DNA of 64,000 nucleotides from Geosporobacter subterraneus DSM 17957 (GCF_900142145.1 NZ_FQZV01000021.1:1-64000), one strand, 5' to 3'; shown: positions 36,818-45,325, counted from the stretch's first letter. Numbers and translations: made by a program. The notes: a model not told the origin generated them from the letters alone.

Positions 36818-37612
36818 ATGAGTCAGCGCTGGTGGATAATTTTTATTTTAGTATGGAGTATCTCCATTGGGGGATGCAGCAACAGGTTAGAACCAAATCA
36901 GGGAACCCTGCAGACCGATATAAAAGGGATGCTGTCAAAAGAGGAAGCCATTGGGGCTGTAATGAATTTGCCGGAAATTAAAGCCCTTAAGGAAGCTGGA
37001 AAAGAGATAGAAATAAAGGGAATGCATGAGCCTACGGAGGAAGAACCTATCTGGGAGATTACTATAGCCGACAAGGATGGAAAGGTAAACCAAACCTATA
37101 TGCTAAACGGATATACGGGAGAGGTACTTGAAAGTATAGCAGATCATACTCATGATGAAGATATTGAGGAAATGAAGAAGGATATGACCGATACCTTGAA
37201 ATGGGTATTTGAGAGCTGGCAGAGCTTTCACTATTCCAGCTATGAACCCAGCCGATTAGGCTTAGCTTTTGATGTGAATTTTAGACTGGCCTATATTTTT
37301 GACAACTATGATGAAAATAGAGAGCTGGTAGAGAAACAAAAAATTACTTCAGAGGTAAAAATCACTGAAATAAAAGATACGGGCATGGCCTTTAATGAAG
37401 AAGACCACACCCTTTATGGCCAGCTTCGGGTGGTGGCCTTATATCAGCAGCAAATTAACGGAGAAAAGCTGGCAGAACCTGTTGAAGTATTAATTTTTTC
37501 GAAAAATCATTTAGACAGCGAGGAAGGCTGGCAAATCACCAATGTAGATATGTATAAGACCGACCAAAGCAGCAACGATTTTGAAAAATTGTTTTTTGGA
37601 TTTAAAAAATAG
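36818..37612 (+). CDS. Lipoprotein, PepSY-like N-terminal domain
   Basis: This 264-residue precursor has a lipobox SIGGC (Cys at 20) after a hydrophobic stretch, so it is probably lipid-anchored outside the membrane. Residues 40-105 resemble a PepSY unit (SKEEAIGAVM..., PIWEITIADKDG, YTGEVLE). The rest is a separate beta-rich domain of unknown type. AAGGAG precedes the ATG by 9 bases. It is close behind the nitroreductase-like gene. Confidence 0.8.
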   Translation: MSQRWWIIFILVWSISIGGCSNRLEPNQGTLQTDIKGMLSKEEAIGAVMNLPEIKALKEAGKEIEIKGMHEPTEEEPIWEITIADKDGKVNQTYMLNGYTGEVLESIADHTHDEDIEEMKKDMTDTLKWVFESWQSFHYSSYEPSRLGLAFDVNFRLAYIFDNYDENRELVEKQKITSEVKITEIKDTGMAFNEEDHTLYGQLRVVALYQQQINGEKLAEPVEVLIFSKNHLDSEEGWQITNVDMYKTDQSSNDFEKLFFGFKK

Positions 37613-37638
37613 GCTGATCTTGGGATCAGCTTATTTTT
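37613..37638. terminator. Terminator between convergent genes
   Basis: The 7-bp stem GCTGATC with GATCAGC is followed by TTATTTTT. It overlaps the 3' end of the minus-strand gene. Confidence 0.75.
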
Positions 37639-37876
37639 CTAAGAATTTCTCGCCTAAGTATTTTTTTATTTCCTGGGGATCGCTCTCCTGCGTGATCAAG
37701 ATTTCCTTTCCACTCTCATCAAAATACACTAGAATTTCAGTGTCCCCTTCTAAGAAGAACTTTGCTACAGTCTCCTCTTTTATTTCGCGGATTTTATTCT
37801 TATGATGCTTTTTCTTTTCTAATTCCTTAGTAAAATAATACCCCATCATTTCGACGACTTTTGTATAACGTTTCAT
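37631..37876 (-). CDS. Small hypothetical protein
   Basis: The 81-residue protein has a basic N-terminal half and a short beta-rich C-terminal half (VAKFFLEGDTEILVYFDESGKEILI). There is no signal peptide and no family that I recognise. A strong site AAGGAGG with 6-base spacing supports that it is real. It is convergent with the lipoprotein gene. Function unknown. Confidence 0.65.
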   Translation of the reverse strand: MKRYTKVVEMMGYYFTKELEKKKHHKNKIREIKEETVAKFFLEGDTEILVYFDESGKEILITQESDPQEIKKYLGEKFLEK

Positions 37877-38112
37877 GCTCTACCTCCTTAAACAAACATT
37901 TTCAATAGATAGTATAGCATATTATTTGTTTCTTACCATAAAATTATAGAGTGGTCTTATGATTTCAAGTATTATGTATAATACATCAATTCTGTAGCAA
38001 GGCGTAGCCCATTGTAGTATAATAGAATTGACCCTAGACCACAGAAGATTGAAGAATAAAACACGAAAATCTGGGTATTAAGAAGATGAGTAAAGGTGAA
38101 AGGGGCCTCAAA

Positions 38113-38520
38113 ATGAAGAATCCAAAAAATATTATGGTATGTGTAACGCAACAGAAAACATGTGAAAGGCTGATTAAAAGAGGTGCCGAATTAAGGGATG
38201 AATTTGATGGCGAATTATTCGTAATTCATGTGGCAAAGGAAGGCTGGAATTTCCTCGGAAAAACAAAAGAAGGCGATGCCTTAGAATACCTGTTTCAAAA
38301 ATCTAAATCCTACGGCGCCAATCTAACGGTTGTACGTTCCCAGGATGTGCTGGAGACCTTAAAGGACTTAACAGAAAAGCATAATATTGATACAATTGTA
38401 TTAGGGGAGTCTCAGGAAAATAGCGAAGAAAACAATATTGTAAGTAAGTTGGGAAAACGTTTGCGAGATGAGATCGGTTTTGAAATTGTTCCCGTAAAAA
38501 TAAAGAAAAAAGTGGTATAG
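38113..38520 (+). CDS. Universal stress protein-like, KdpD-type Usp domain
   Basis: The 135 residues form a single Usp-like alpha/beta domain. KNIMVCVTQQKTCERLIKRG at the start and the VRSQDVLETLKDL segment are like the Usp part of KdpD sensors, but no kinase is attached. ATP-binding glycine motif GxxGx9G is not obvious. The ATG at 38113 follows AAAGGGG; a frame extending to 38086 is weaker. Likely cytoplasmic, partner unknown. Terminator downstream. Confidence 0.75.
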   Translation: MKNPKNIMVCVTQQKTCERLIKRGAELRDEFDGELFVIHVAKEGWNFLGKTKEGDALEYLFQKSKSYGANLTVVRSQDVLETLKDLTEKHNIDTIVLGESQENSEENNIVSKLGKRLRDEIGFEIVPVKIKKKVV

Positions 38521-38525
38521 TCTTT

Positions 38526-38555
38526 GTGCATCCCTATTGGGATGCACTTATTTTA
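38526..38555 (+). terminator. Terminator of the Usp-like gene
   Basis: A 9-bp stem, GTGCATCCC with GGGATGCAC, has the loop TATT and is followed by TTATTTTA. Confidence 0.85.
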
Positions 38556-38725
38556 TACACCTTATTTATTACAGTCACTAAGAGAGATATCTAAAGGATG
38601 AAAGAGAGGTCCCTTAGTGGCATGTATTTTCTACAATCAGATTTAGAGGAAATTTACACAATAGGGATAAGAAGACATGTAAAGCTGATAATAATAGGAA
38701 AAACAGCAGCAAGGGGAGAAGTATT

Positions 38726-39703
38726 ATGGAGATGAAGGCTAGATATAGAACCTATTCAGAATATTTAAAAGAGAAATACGGGGAAAAAGTTTATAAAATC
38801 CCTTTAAATCTTCCTGTAACCTGCCCGAATAGAGATGGAGTATCCGGTATAAAGGGCTGCATATTTTGCGGAGAAGAAGGAGCTGGTTTTGAAAGTCTGT
38901 GTAATAGGGTTTCTGTGGTTGAACAATTGAATCAAAATATAGAATACATACGTAAAAAGTATAAGGCGGAAAAATTTATTGCTTTCTTTCAAAATTTTAC
39001 GAATACCTATCTGGCTCTTGGAGATTTTAAGCGCTATATGGAAGAAGCTCTTTTAAAGGATGTGGTAGAAATTGCTATTTCTACCCGTCCCGATTGTATT
39101 CATGATGATTATCTTCAGTATCTGAAGGATTTGTCTTATCGGGCAAATAAAAATATAACCATTGAATTGGGGCTTCAGAGTGTGAATTATCATACACTGA
39201 AAAAAATAAACCGCGGGCATAGTTTGGCTGAATTTATCGATGCAATGCTTAGAATAAAAAAATACGGTTTTTGCAGTTGTGTACATCTCATCCTAAATCT
39301 GCCTTGGGACCATGCAGAGGATGTGATTGAGAGCGCAAAAGTGTTGTCTGCTTTAGGTGTTGATCAGGTTAAGCTGCACTCTCTCTATATTGTTAAGGGA
39401 ACAGAAATGGGCAGGCAGTATGAGAAGGGAGAGTTGACGCTGATAAGTCTTGAGGAATATGTAGATCGCGTTATAAGCTTTCTTGAGTACCTAAATCCAG
39501 AAATTGTACTGCAGAGAATTATCGGCAGGGCACCGGAAGAGAACACCCTTTTTTGCAACTGGGGAACCAGCTGGTGGAAGATTAAGGATATGCTCGATGA
39601 AAGAATGGAAGCTTTAGACAGCTACCAGGGAAAAAAGTTCGATTATCTAAACGGAAAAGCTGTAAAGCATTTTATCATGGATGATGAAGGAAAGAAGGAT
39701 TAA
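38726..39703 (+). CDS. Radical SAM protein, YtqA/TIGR01212 family
   Basis: The 325 residues match the TIGR01212 radical SAM family (YtqA/YhcC). The cluster cysteines lie in TCPNRDG...KGCIFCG. Later motifs TRPDC, ELGLQS and HLILNLPWD are diagnostic. The substrate is not established; an RNA or cofactor modification is commonly supposed. ATG follows AAGGGGAG. It is 60 bp before the glutamine amidotransferase-like gene on the same strand. Confidence 0.93.
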   Translation: MEMKARYRTYSEYLKEKYGEKVYKIPLNLPVTCPNRDGVSGIKGCIFCGEEGAGFESLCNRVSVVEQLNQNIEYIRKKYKAEKFIAFFQNFTNTYLALGDFKRYMEEALLKDVVEIAISTRPDCIHDDYLQYLKDLSYRANKNITIELGLQSVNYHTLKKINRGHSLAEFIDAMLRIKKYGFCSCVHLILNLPWDHAEDVIESAKVLSALGVDQVKLHSLYIVKGTEMGRQYEKGELTLISLEEYVDRVISFLEYLNPEIVLQRIIGRAPEENTLFCNWGTSWWKIKDMLDERMEALDSYQGKKFDYLNGKAVKHFIMDDEGKKD

Positions 39704-39763
39704 GCTGAGATAAATAGAATATTCAAAGTACTTAAGCATTTATGACACAAAGGGGGAAAATAG

Positions 39764-40510
39764 ATGAGACCTATTATCGGTATTTGTACCAACCATTCGA
39801 CCAATGAAAATATTGGTATAATGACGGAGCTTGGTTTTGCAGGACAGGATTGGCAGCTGCTGGCTGGCGATTATATCCGTGCCATCGAAAGGGCAGGGGG
39901 CATCCCTGTCATTATACCAATTGTAGAAGATCCCCAAACCCTAGAACCCATCTTAGGGAGGTTGGATGGGATACTATTCTCCGGTGGTTCTGATATTGAT
40001 CCACAGTATTATGGAGAATTGCCACGGTATGGATTGGGAAAGACTAACCCGGTCCGGGATGCTCAGGAGGTTGCATTAGCAAAAAAAGTGCTATATGAAA
40101 TGAATTTACCTGTATTAGGAATCTGTAGGGGGATACAACTGTTAACGGTAGCTTCAGGCGGAACCCTTTATCAGGATTTAAAAAGCCAACGGCCAGAGGG
40201 CTTTAACCATACATTAAATATCGCGCCTAAATACCATCCAACCCACCCTGTGGATATACAGCCAGGCAGCAGGCTCTATGAAATATTCGGCAAAGAACGG
40301 ATGGGCGTTAATGGATTCAACCATCAGGCAGTTAAGAAATTAGGCAAGGATTTCAAAGGGACCATGCTGGCACCGGATGGTCTGATAGAAGGGATGGAGC
40401 TTGTGGGGGAGCGATTTGTAATAGGCCTTCAGTGGCATCCGGAAATGATGATCGACAAATATCCGGAATACCTATCGATTTTTAAAGCTTTTGTAGCATC
40501 CTGCAAGTAA
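39764..40510 (+). CDS. Class I glutamine amidotransferase-like hydrolase (peptidase C26)
   Basis: This 248-residue PuuD-like enzyme would hydrolyse gamma-glutamyl amide bonds, for example gamma-glutamyl-GABA. The nucleophile is Cys121 in LGICRGIQ, and the His/Glu pair is in LQWHPEMM near residue 224. FSGGSDIDPQYY is typical for the C26 family. ATG is preceded by AAAGGGGGAA. A bidirectional terminator separates it from the convergent SelW-like gene. Confidence 0.92.
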   Translation: MRPIIGICTNHSTNENIGIMTELGFAGQDWQLLAGDYIRAIERAGGIPVIIPIVEDPQTLEPILGRLDGILFSGGSDIDPQYYGELPRYGLGKTNPVRDAQEVALAKKVLYEMNLPVLGICRGIQLLTVASGGTLYQDLKSQRPEGFNHTLNIAPKYHPTHPVDIQPGSRLYEIFGKERMGVNGFNHQAVKKLGKDFKGTMLAPDGLIEGMELVGERFVIGLQWHPEMMIDKYPEYLSIFKAFVASCK

Positions 40511-40557
40511 AAAATGCTATAAAAAGGCGGGTAGAACGCCTTCCTATAGCATTTTTT
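40509..40557. terminator. Bidirectional terminator overlapping the SelW-like gene end
   Basis: AAAAAATGCTAT at 40509-40520 pairs with 40546-40557. An inner GGCG/CGCC stem extends it. T-runs are present for both strands. The last codons of the SelW-like gene lie in one arm. Confidence 0.85.
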
Positions 40558-40765
40558 CTATTTCACCGGTATCAGGAAATCTTCCCAGTTCCTTTTTAGA
40601 GAACAACAGATTTTCTCCTAATGTTACTTCAAAAACTCCCCCAGAGGAAGGAATCAATTCCAAGGATTCAATCTTGTTTTTAAAAGTGTTTAAAATACTT
40701 TCAGCCAAACCTATGGCTTTTGGCAGATAACCTCAGCCGGTGCAGTATTCAATTCTTAACTTCAT
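40544..40765 (-). CDS. SelW/Rdx-family selenoprotein, in-frame UGA
   Basis: The 73-codon gene contains one in-frame TGA at 40735-40733 (residue 11). The product starts MKLRIEYCTG-Sec-GY, the CxxU redox motif of SelW/Rdx thioredoxin-like proteins. It continues with the family pattern: helix PKAIGLAESIL, strand ESLELIPSSGGVFEV, then LLFSKKELGRFPD. AAGGAGGAG is seven bases before the ATG. After the UGA, GCCAAA pairs with TTTGGC around a 9-nt loop. A loop G lies about 16 nt from the UGA, fitting a bacterial SECIS. Its normal stop is TAG. A redox role is likely; the partner is unknown. Confidence 0.9.
40712..40732 (-). promoter_or_regulatory. Candidate bacterial SECIS element (SelW-like gene)
   Basis: On the minus strand the 21 nt from 9 to about 29 nt after the UGA can form GCCAAA / TTTGGC with loop AGCCATAGG. 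The G in the second loop position meets the usual requirement. Coordinates are approximate. Confidence 0.6.
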
Positions 40766-40789
40766 TTATACTCCTCCTTCAATGTTTTC

Positions 40790-40816
40790 TCATCTATAGA
40801 TTACCCCTATAGATGA
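40790..40816. promoter_or_regulatory. Perfect inverted repeat between SelW-like and HAD genes
   Basis: TCATCTATAG at 40790-40799 and CTATAGATGA at 40807-40816 form a 10-bp perfect repeat with a 7-bp spacer. It is 24 bp upstream of the SelW-like start, in the divergent intergenic region. A dimeric repressor operator is a natural reading. Confidence 0.5.
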
Positions 40817-40933
40817 CACGCTAATCATAGATTATATTTATTATTCTCGTCTATGAAAATAATACAAGGAAATATTCCCGAAAATGATATAATAAATTAT
40901 TAAAGGAAATAGATGCAACGGGAGGTTTTTGTA

Positions 40934-41617
40934 TTGCAAAATACGCTACTCATTTGGGATATTGATGGGACTTTGATCCACAGCAACGGCTGTGGCAGAA
41001 GAGCAATGGATAGAGCCTTTTTTCAGCTGTTTGGTATAAAAGACGGATTTCAAGACATAGAAATGTCAGGGCGCTTGGATGCATGGATTGTGAGAGATGC
41101 CCTGTCCCTCCACCATATCAGGGGCTTTGACTTAGATCTGTTTTTTGATACCTACTGTAAAATATTAGCAGAAGAAATGAGTAGTATCAATGCTGCTGTT
41201 TCCATCGGAGGGATAAATGACTTTTTTCAACAATCAAAAGCATTTTCTCATGTATACCATGCCTTAGGTACAGGGAACATTGAGCGAGGGGCACGGATTA
41301 AGCTGGCACCCCAAGGCTTGAATCCATATCTGCCAGTAGGCGGTTTTGGGGATGCTGCTCTGGAACGATGGCAAATCATTGAACAAGCTATTGATAGAAG
41401 CAAAGATTATTATAAGGTTTCCTTTCAGACGGAAAATATCTATGTGATCGGGGATACTCCTTTAGATATAGGATGTGGAAAGGCAATCGGCGTGAAAACC
41501 ATAGCTGTAGCTACAGGCAGTCATGATATAGAGGAACTAAGAAAACATGAGCCCGATTATTTATTTGCAAACTTAGGAAGCCAGTCAGGCTTTCTACACA
41601 TATTGGAGGCCAGATGA
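40934..41617 (+). CDS. HAD-family hydrolase
   Basis: About 227 residues with motif I IWDIDGTL (nucleophile Asp), an alpha-helical cap, and motif IV GDTPLDIGCGKAIGV. The middle segment (GNIERGARIKL.PQGLNPYLPVGGFGD) is typical for a subset of HAD phosphatases acting on small phosphorylated metabolites. Two starts are possible: TTG at 40934 after GGGAGG, favoured because relatives begin close to the motif, or ATG at 40913 after AAAGG. A -10 TATAAT lies at 40888-40893. Confidence 0.88.
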   Translation: MQNTLLIWDIDGTLIHSNGCGRRAMDRAFFQLFGIKDGFQDIEMSGRLDAWIVRDALSLHHIRGFDLDLFFDTYCKILAEEMSSINAAVSIGGINDFFQQSKAFSHVYHALGTGNIERGARIKLAPQGLNPYLPVGGFGDAALERWQIIEQAIDRSKDYYKVSFQTENIYVIGDTPLDIGCGKAIGVKTIAVATGSHDIEELRKHEPDYLFANLGSQSGFLHILEAR

Positions 41618-41675
41618 TTCCAAGGATAAAGAGCAAGCTGCTTCACCAAAGCCAGCTTGCTCTTTATCCTTGGAA
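41618..41675. terminator. Perfect 23-bp hairpin after the HAD gene
   Basis: 41618-41640 and 41653-41675 are exact complements with a 12-nt loop. The stem is longer than a normal terminator and has no T-run after it. It could be a terminator or a folded RNA element. Confidence 0.65.
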
Positions 41676-41806
41676 CTGTTTATGAATGAAAATCCGAGGG
41701 TATTTTTAATTCTATAGATAGAATTCTTTAGTAACTGTCTTCATATGGATATAGAAAAAATAGGTTTACTAAAGGGATAAATAAACATTTATGAGGAGGG
41801 ATTAGA

Positions 41807-42145
41807 ATGAGTGAGCTGGCATCGAAACAATGCATTCCCTGCACGATAGGCACACCGCCATTAAGGGGAGAGGAACTAAAAGAATTTCACAGGCAGCTGG
41901 ATATTGGCTGGCAAGTTGTTGATGAACACCACATTCAGCGCGAGTTTAACTTTAAAAATTTCCGGCAGGCTTTAGATTTTACAAATCAGATCGGAGAGCT
42001 GGCTGAAGCTCAAGGGCACCATCCTGATATTTATCTTAGTTGGGGGAAAGTCAGGTTGGTGGTATATACCCACAAAATAGACGGATTATCAGAAAGCGAT
42101 TTTGTTTTTGCAGCGAAGGTAGATCTAATGAATAAACCTGTATAG
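41807..42145 (+). CDS. phhB: 4a-hydroxytetrahydrobiopterin dehydratase-like protein
   Basis: The 112-residue PCD/DCoH-fold protein has the active-site histidine motif QGHHPDIYLSWGKV and a further His in VYTHKIDGLSESDF. Classic PCD recycles pterin for aromatic amino acid hydroxylases. No such hydroxylase is seen here, and in anaerobes the protein may instead help molybdopterin metabolism; this is known from other lineages. ATG follows GAGGAGGG. Confidence 0.9.
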   Translation: MSELASKQCIPCTIGTPPLRGEELKEFHRQLDIGWQVVDEHHIQREFNFKNFRQALDFTNQIGELAEAQGHHPDIYLSWGKVRLVVYTHKIDGLSESDFVFAAKVDLMNKPV

Positions 42146-42218
42146 ATTGACACGGAAGATGTACCTTTTTCTACTCCATTTCATATTATGGAAGTGAATA
42201 GAAAAAGGAGGTGTTCCG

Positions 42219-43013
42219 ATGAATGATTATTCCTATGGCTATAATATGTATCCCTATACTTACTATGGTGGATACATGCCCGGTTATATATACCCGCAGG
42301 CTATTGTTCCTCAAACTGAGGACATGAAGATCCTGGCAGAGCAGTCTGATGAAGTAAAGGCGGAATATCAAATCAACAACCTTACAAAACAGGTTCAAAC
42401 AGAGTTTGTAAGCTTTCAAAGCCAATTAGAGAACTTTGGCATAGATAGAAACACAGCAGCTTTTTTAATTCGTTTTGTAGTAACCTTTACAATAAACAAC
42501 GAAGCGAAATATAGTGGAAATATAGCACAAAAGGCATCTGCTTTATACAGAGAGCTTAGAAATCAACATTCATGGGTTATCATGATGATGCGGAATTATG
42601 GCATCCCTATGCCGCAAATCCCAAGGTTGCTGACAGCGCTCATTGAATTTGTGTTGACCAGAATGGCAGGACCCGTTAGACCGCCAGAGTCTATTGAACA
42701 AAGATCCATTAGGATCACGAATTTGATAAGGGAACAAACCACTATATTTGCAGAGTTAGACCGTTATGGCGTAACTGCCAGCATAGCCAATTCTATGGTA
42801 AGAGCCATTGTGTTATTCACATTAAAAAATAGCACTGCTGGTGAACCACCTAGAAACATTCGAAGAAGAGCTGAAGAAATCTATAGGCTGCTGGAGGTTT
42901 CTAATCTAAATATTATCAGCGAACTGCAGGGATACAGCATCCCCAACAAACAGATGGGGGAAATCGTAAGGACGATCATCATTATTACCCTTAGAGACTT
43001 TTACACAACTTAG
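42219..43013 (+). CDS. Tyrosine-rich protein with a duplicated helical domain
   Basis: The 264 residues begin with a Tyr/Gly/Pro-rich tail (about 1-32), as in coat or surface proteins. They continue with two related units of about 90 residues (about 70-155 and 165-255). Both units share the order F...L...GI/GV, a hydrophobic R..V..T..N segment, a middle helix (ALYREL / EIYRLLE), GY/YGIP and a final I.I/TLR-type helix. I recognise no named family. Site AAAGGAGGTG is strong. Placed between phhB and a LysM gene; a spore or cell surface role is a guess. Confidence 0.62.
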   Translation: MNDYSYGYNMYPYTYYGGYMPGYIYPQAIVPQTEDMKILAEQSDEVKAEYQINNLTKQVQTEFVSFQSQLENFGIDRNTAAFLIRFVVTFTINNEAKYSGNIAQKASALYRELRNQHSWVIMMMRNYGIPMPQIPRLLTALIEFVLTRMAGPVRPPESIEQRSIRITNLIREQTTIFAELDRYGVTASIANSMVRAIVLFTLKNSTAGEPPRNIRRRAEEIYRLLEVSNLNIISELQGYSIPNKQMGEIVRTIIIITLRDFYTT

Positions 43014-43030
43014 AGAAAGGGGCATATAAG

Positions 43031-43060
43031 CCTGAATGATTAGGTCATTCAGGTTTTATT
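43031..43060 (+). terminator. Terminator of the tyrosine-rich protein gene
   Basis: A 9-bp stem, CCTGAATGA with TCATTCAGG, is followed by TTTTATT. Confidence 0.85.
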
Positions 43061-43130
43061 GCGAGGACCAAAGAACATAACCGGAACTTTAGAATATACT
43101 TATAGTAAACGAAATTTGCGAGGTGAAAAT

Positions 43131-43664
43131 ATGTATAATGCCAATAACATACAATGCCCCCCGGGAACAATATCCTACGTGATACGGGGAGGAGATACCT
43201 ACTATAATCTTGCGCAAAGATATAACACCAGCATACCAGCCCTTGTTTCAGCAAATCCCTTTGTAGATCCAAATCGGTTAATGATTGGCCAAAGCATTTG
43301 CATACCCAGACAGCAGATTTACCCAGCCTGTCCTGAAGGAAATTATTATACAATAAAGCAAGGTGACACATTATCTGCAATTGCACTTTTCTTTAACGTC
43401 TCCTTAGATGATTTAATAGAAGCAAATCCGGCAATAGATCCGGACCGTTTGGCTGTCGGGCAAATCATATGTATTCCGCTGGCAACGCCGCCGGTTCAAT
43501 GCCCGCCGAACACTACCGAATATACGGTAGAAAGGGGAGATACCTTCTATCGCATTGCGAGAAGATATAATATAACCGTTGAGGCTCTGGCAGAATCAAA
43601 TCCAAGAATCAATCCCTATGCTCTGCTCATCGGGCAAAAACTATGTATACCAAATTCTCAATAA
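43131..43664 (+). CDS. Triple LysM-domain protein
   Basis: The 177 residues consist almost wholly of three LysM repeats (about 10-58, 68-115 and 123-170), each with a GDT(Y/L/F)..IA..(Y/F)N(T/V/I)(S/T) core and ending in IGQ..CIP. LysM binds the N-acetylglucosamine backbone of peptidoglycan. There is no signal peptide, which fits coat or cortex proteins of the SafA/SpoVID type made in the mother cell, but secretion by another route is possible. The ATG at 43131 follows GAGGTG; the frame to 43059 overlaps a terminator. Confidence 0.88.
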   Translation: MYNANNIQCPPGTISYVIRGGDTYYNLAQRYNTSIPALVSANPFVDPNRLMIGQSICIPRQQIYPACPEGNYYTIKQGDTLSAIALFFNVSLDDLIEANPAIDPDRLAVGQIICIPLATPPVQCPPNTTEYTVERGDTFYRIARRYNITVEALAESNPRINPYALLIGQKLCIPNSQ

Positions 43665-43680
43665 ATATAAAAAGCATAAA

Positions 43681-43715
43681 AAAATTCTTCATAGAACTAT
43701 GAGGAATTTTTTTTA
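43681..43715 (+). terminator. Terminator of the LysM gene
   Basis: The stem AAATTCTTCATAG with CTATGAGGAATTT ends in a run of T. Confidence 0.88.
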
Positions 43716-43937
43716 TGAAAAACGCTAATGATTAATCTATAAAGACCAGGTAAAGCGAAGTTCACGTACATACTTTCATTGAAATAAGTTTAAAATAATA
43801 CCAGTATCCCAAAAATGAAGGATTCACCATAAGAAAATGGCACGAAAGGCAAAAATCGCTATGTATTTAAAAATTCATGAAAATATGAAGTGGCAGAACC
43901 TGTGAAAAGAAATACAAAAGGAAAGAGAGGAATAAAA

Positions 43938-45215
43938 ATGATAGCAATTGTATCATTGCTCGCATTAATCATTGCGATATTTATTGGTTTCAAAAGAGGT
44001 ATCAATACAGGGTTGGTTAGTATTACAGGTGCCTATATTTTAGGATTCTTTGTAACGGAGCTGAATGAGAAAACACAGCAGGCCGTTCCTCTTTCAGACC
44101 CCGCTGGTAAGTTTAAAACACTGGTTAACGGATGGCCTAACTCCTTATTCTTCATCTTACTAGGGGTTACATTATTATTCAGTGTAGCGAAGGTAAATGG
44201 AACACTGGCACTGTTAGCGAGAAAAAGTGCCAGATTATCCGGTGGAAATAAGAAATTAATACCCATCATATTCTTTATATTAGCTACAATCATAGCAGCC
44301 ATTGGGCCGGGAAATATTGCAGTTTGTGCATTGCTGCTTCCGATTGCAATGAGTATTTCTTCAGAAGAACATATTAGTCACCTGCTGATGGCAGGGATGG
44401 TTATTGCAGGCTCAAATGCAGGAGGTCTATCGCCTTTGGCCCCTACAGGGATTATCGCAGGAACCCTTTCTGCCGGCATTGGATTGGAAAATGTAGGGAT
44501 GAGCATCTTTTACAATATGGTGATCGCACAGCTGTTGATTGCTCTCGTGCTGTACATCATCTTAGGAGGATACAAGCTTGCCTCTAAAACAGAAACAACG
44601 AGGACTGCCTTAGAGGCCTTTAATAATAAGCAAATGCTGACCATTGCCGTAATCTTACTGGTGGTTGTCGCTGTTATTGTTTTTAAAGCCCATTTAGGTT
44701 TTGCAGGATTTGTTGGTGCTACATTGCTGCTGTTGCTTCATGCAGCAGAGGAAAAGGATGCGATTTACAATGTTCCATGGTCTACATTGCTGCTGGTTTG
44801 TGGTGTAGGGGTTCTAGTAAATGTAGTAAGCCTTGCCGGGGGAATCACTACCTTGACAGATGCCCTTTCTGCCTTTATGACCGGTAGAACCGCAGCGCCT
44901 ATCATGACGATCATCGGTGGTCTTATGTCTGCTGTTTCATCGGCTTCAGGAGTAGTAATGCCTACGCTGATACCAGCTGTACCCGGGTTAATTGAAAATC
45001 TGGGAGCTAATATTGCACCAACAACCTTGGTATCCGCTATTATTCTTGGGGCCCATGTGGTAACCAATTCCCCGTTATCTACACTAGGAGCATTGGCAAT
45101 GGCTTCTGCAGGTGATGATGTAGATAAGGGAAGATTATTTAGAGATCTGTTGATATTAGGATTTGCAGGTATTTTATTTGGCGCACTGATTGTTTATCTG
45201 GGTATAGTAAGATAA
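43938..45215 (+). CDS. MatC/CitMHS-like carboxylate permease
   Basis: This 425-residue membrane protein has about 11-12 helices. The N-terminal part (IALIIAIFIGFKRGINTGL..., about 5-140) matches the dicarboxylate carrier MatC N-terminal domain. Later segments with GLSPLAPTGIIAG and a second NSPLSTLGAL-type reentrant motif fit the ion transporter superfamily. Likely a C4-dicarboxylate or similar anion carrier; substrate not fixed. The ATG at 43938 follows GAGAGGAATAAAA. About 220 bp upstream (43716-43937) has no gene that I recognise. Confidence 0.87.
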   Translation: MIAIVSLLALIIAIFIGFKRGINTGLVSITGAYILGFFVTELNEKTQQAVPLSDPAGKFKTLVNGWPNSLFFILLGVTLLFSVAKVNGTLALLARKSARLSGGNKKLIPIIFFILATIIAAIGPGNIAVCALLLPIAMSISSEEHISHLLMAGMVIAGSNAGGLSPLAPTGIIAGTLSAGIGLENVGMSIFYNMVIAQLLIALVLYIILGGYKLASKTETTRTALEAFNNKQMLTIAVILLVVVAVIVFKAHLGFAGFVGATLLLLLHAAEEKDAIYNVPWSTLLLVCGVGVLVNVVSLAGGITTLTDALSAFMTGRTAAPIMTIIGGLMSAVSSASGVVMPTLIPAVPGLIENLGANIAPTTLVSAIILGAHVVTNSPLSTLGALAMASAGDDVDKGRLFRDLLILGFAGILFGALIVYLGIVR

Positions 45216-45287
45216 ACTGTGTAGATTACAGTTTAAGGATTAGCATTAACCAGCAATAGGATGATAGAGCTCCCCAATTCATTCATC

Positions 45288-45325
45288 AAAAGTCTTCCTC
45301 TAAAGCTTAGAAGAAGACTTTTTTC
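45288..45325 (+). terminator. Terminator of the permease gene
   Basis: The stem AAAGTCTTC...AGA / GAAGACTTT is followed by TTTTT. A second hairpin, TAAACTGT/ACAGTTTA, overlaps the stop codon region at 45213-45235. Confidence 0.82.
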
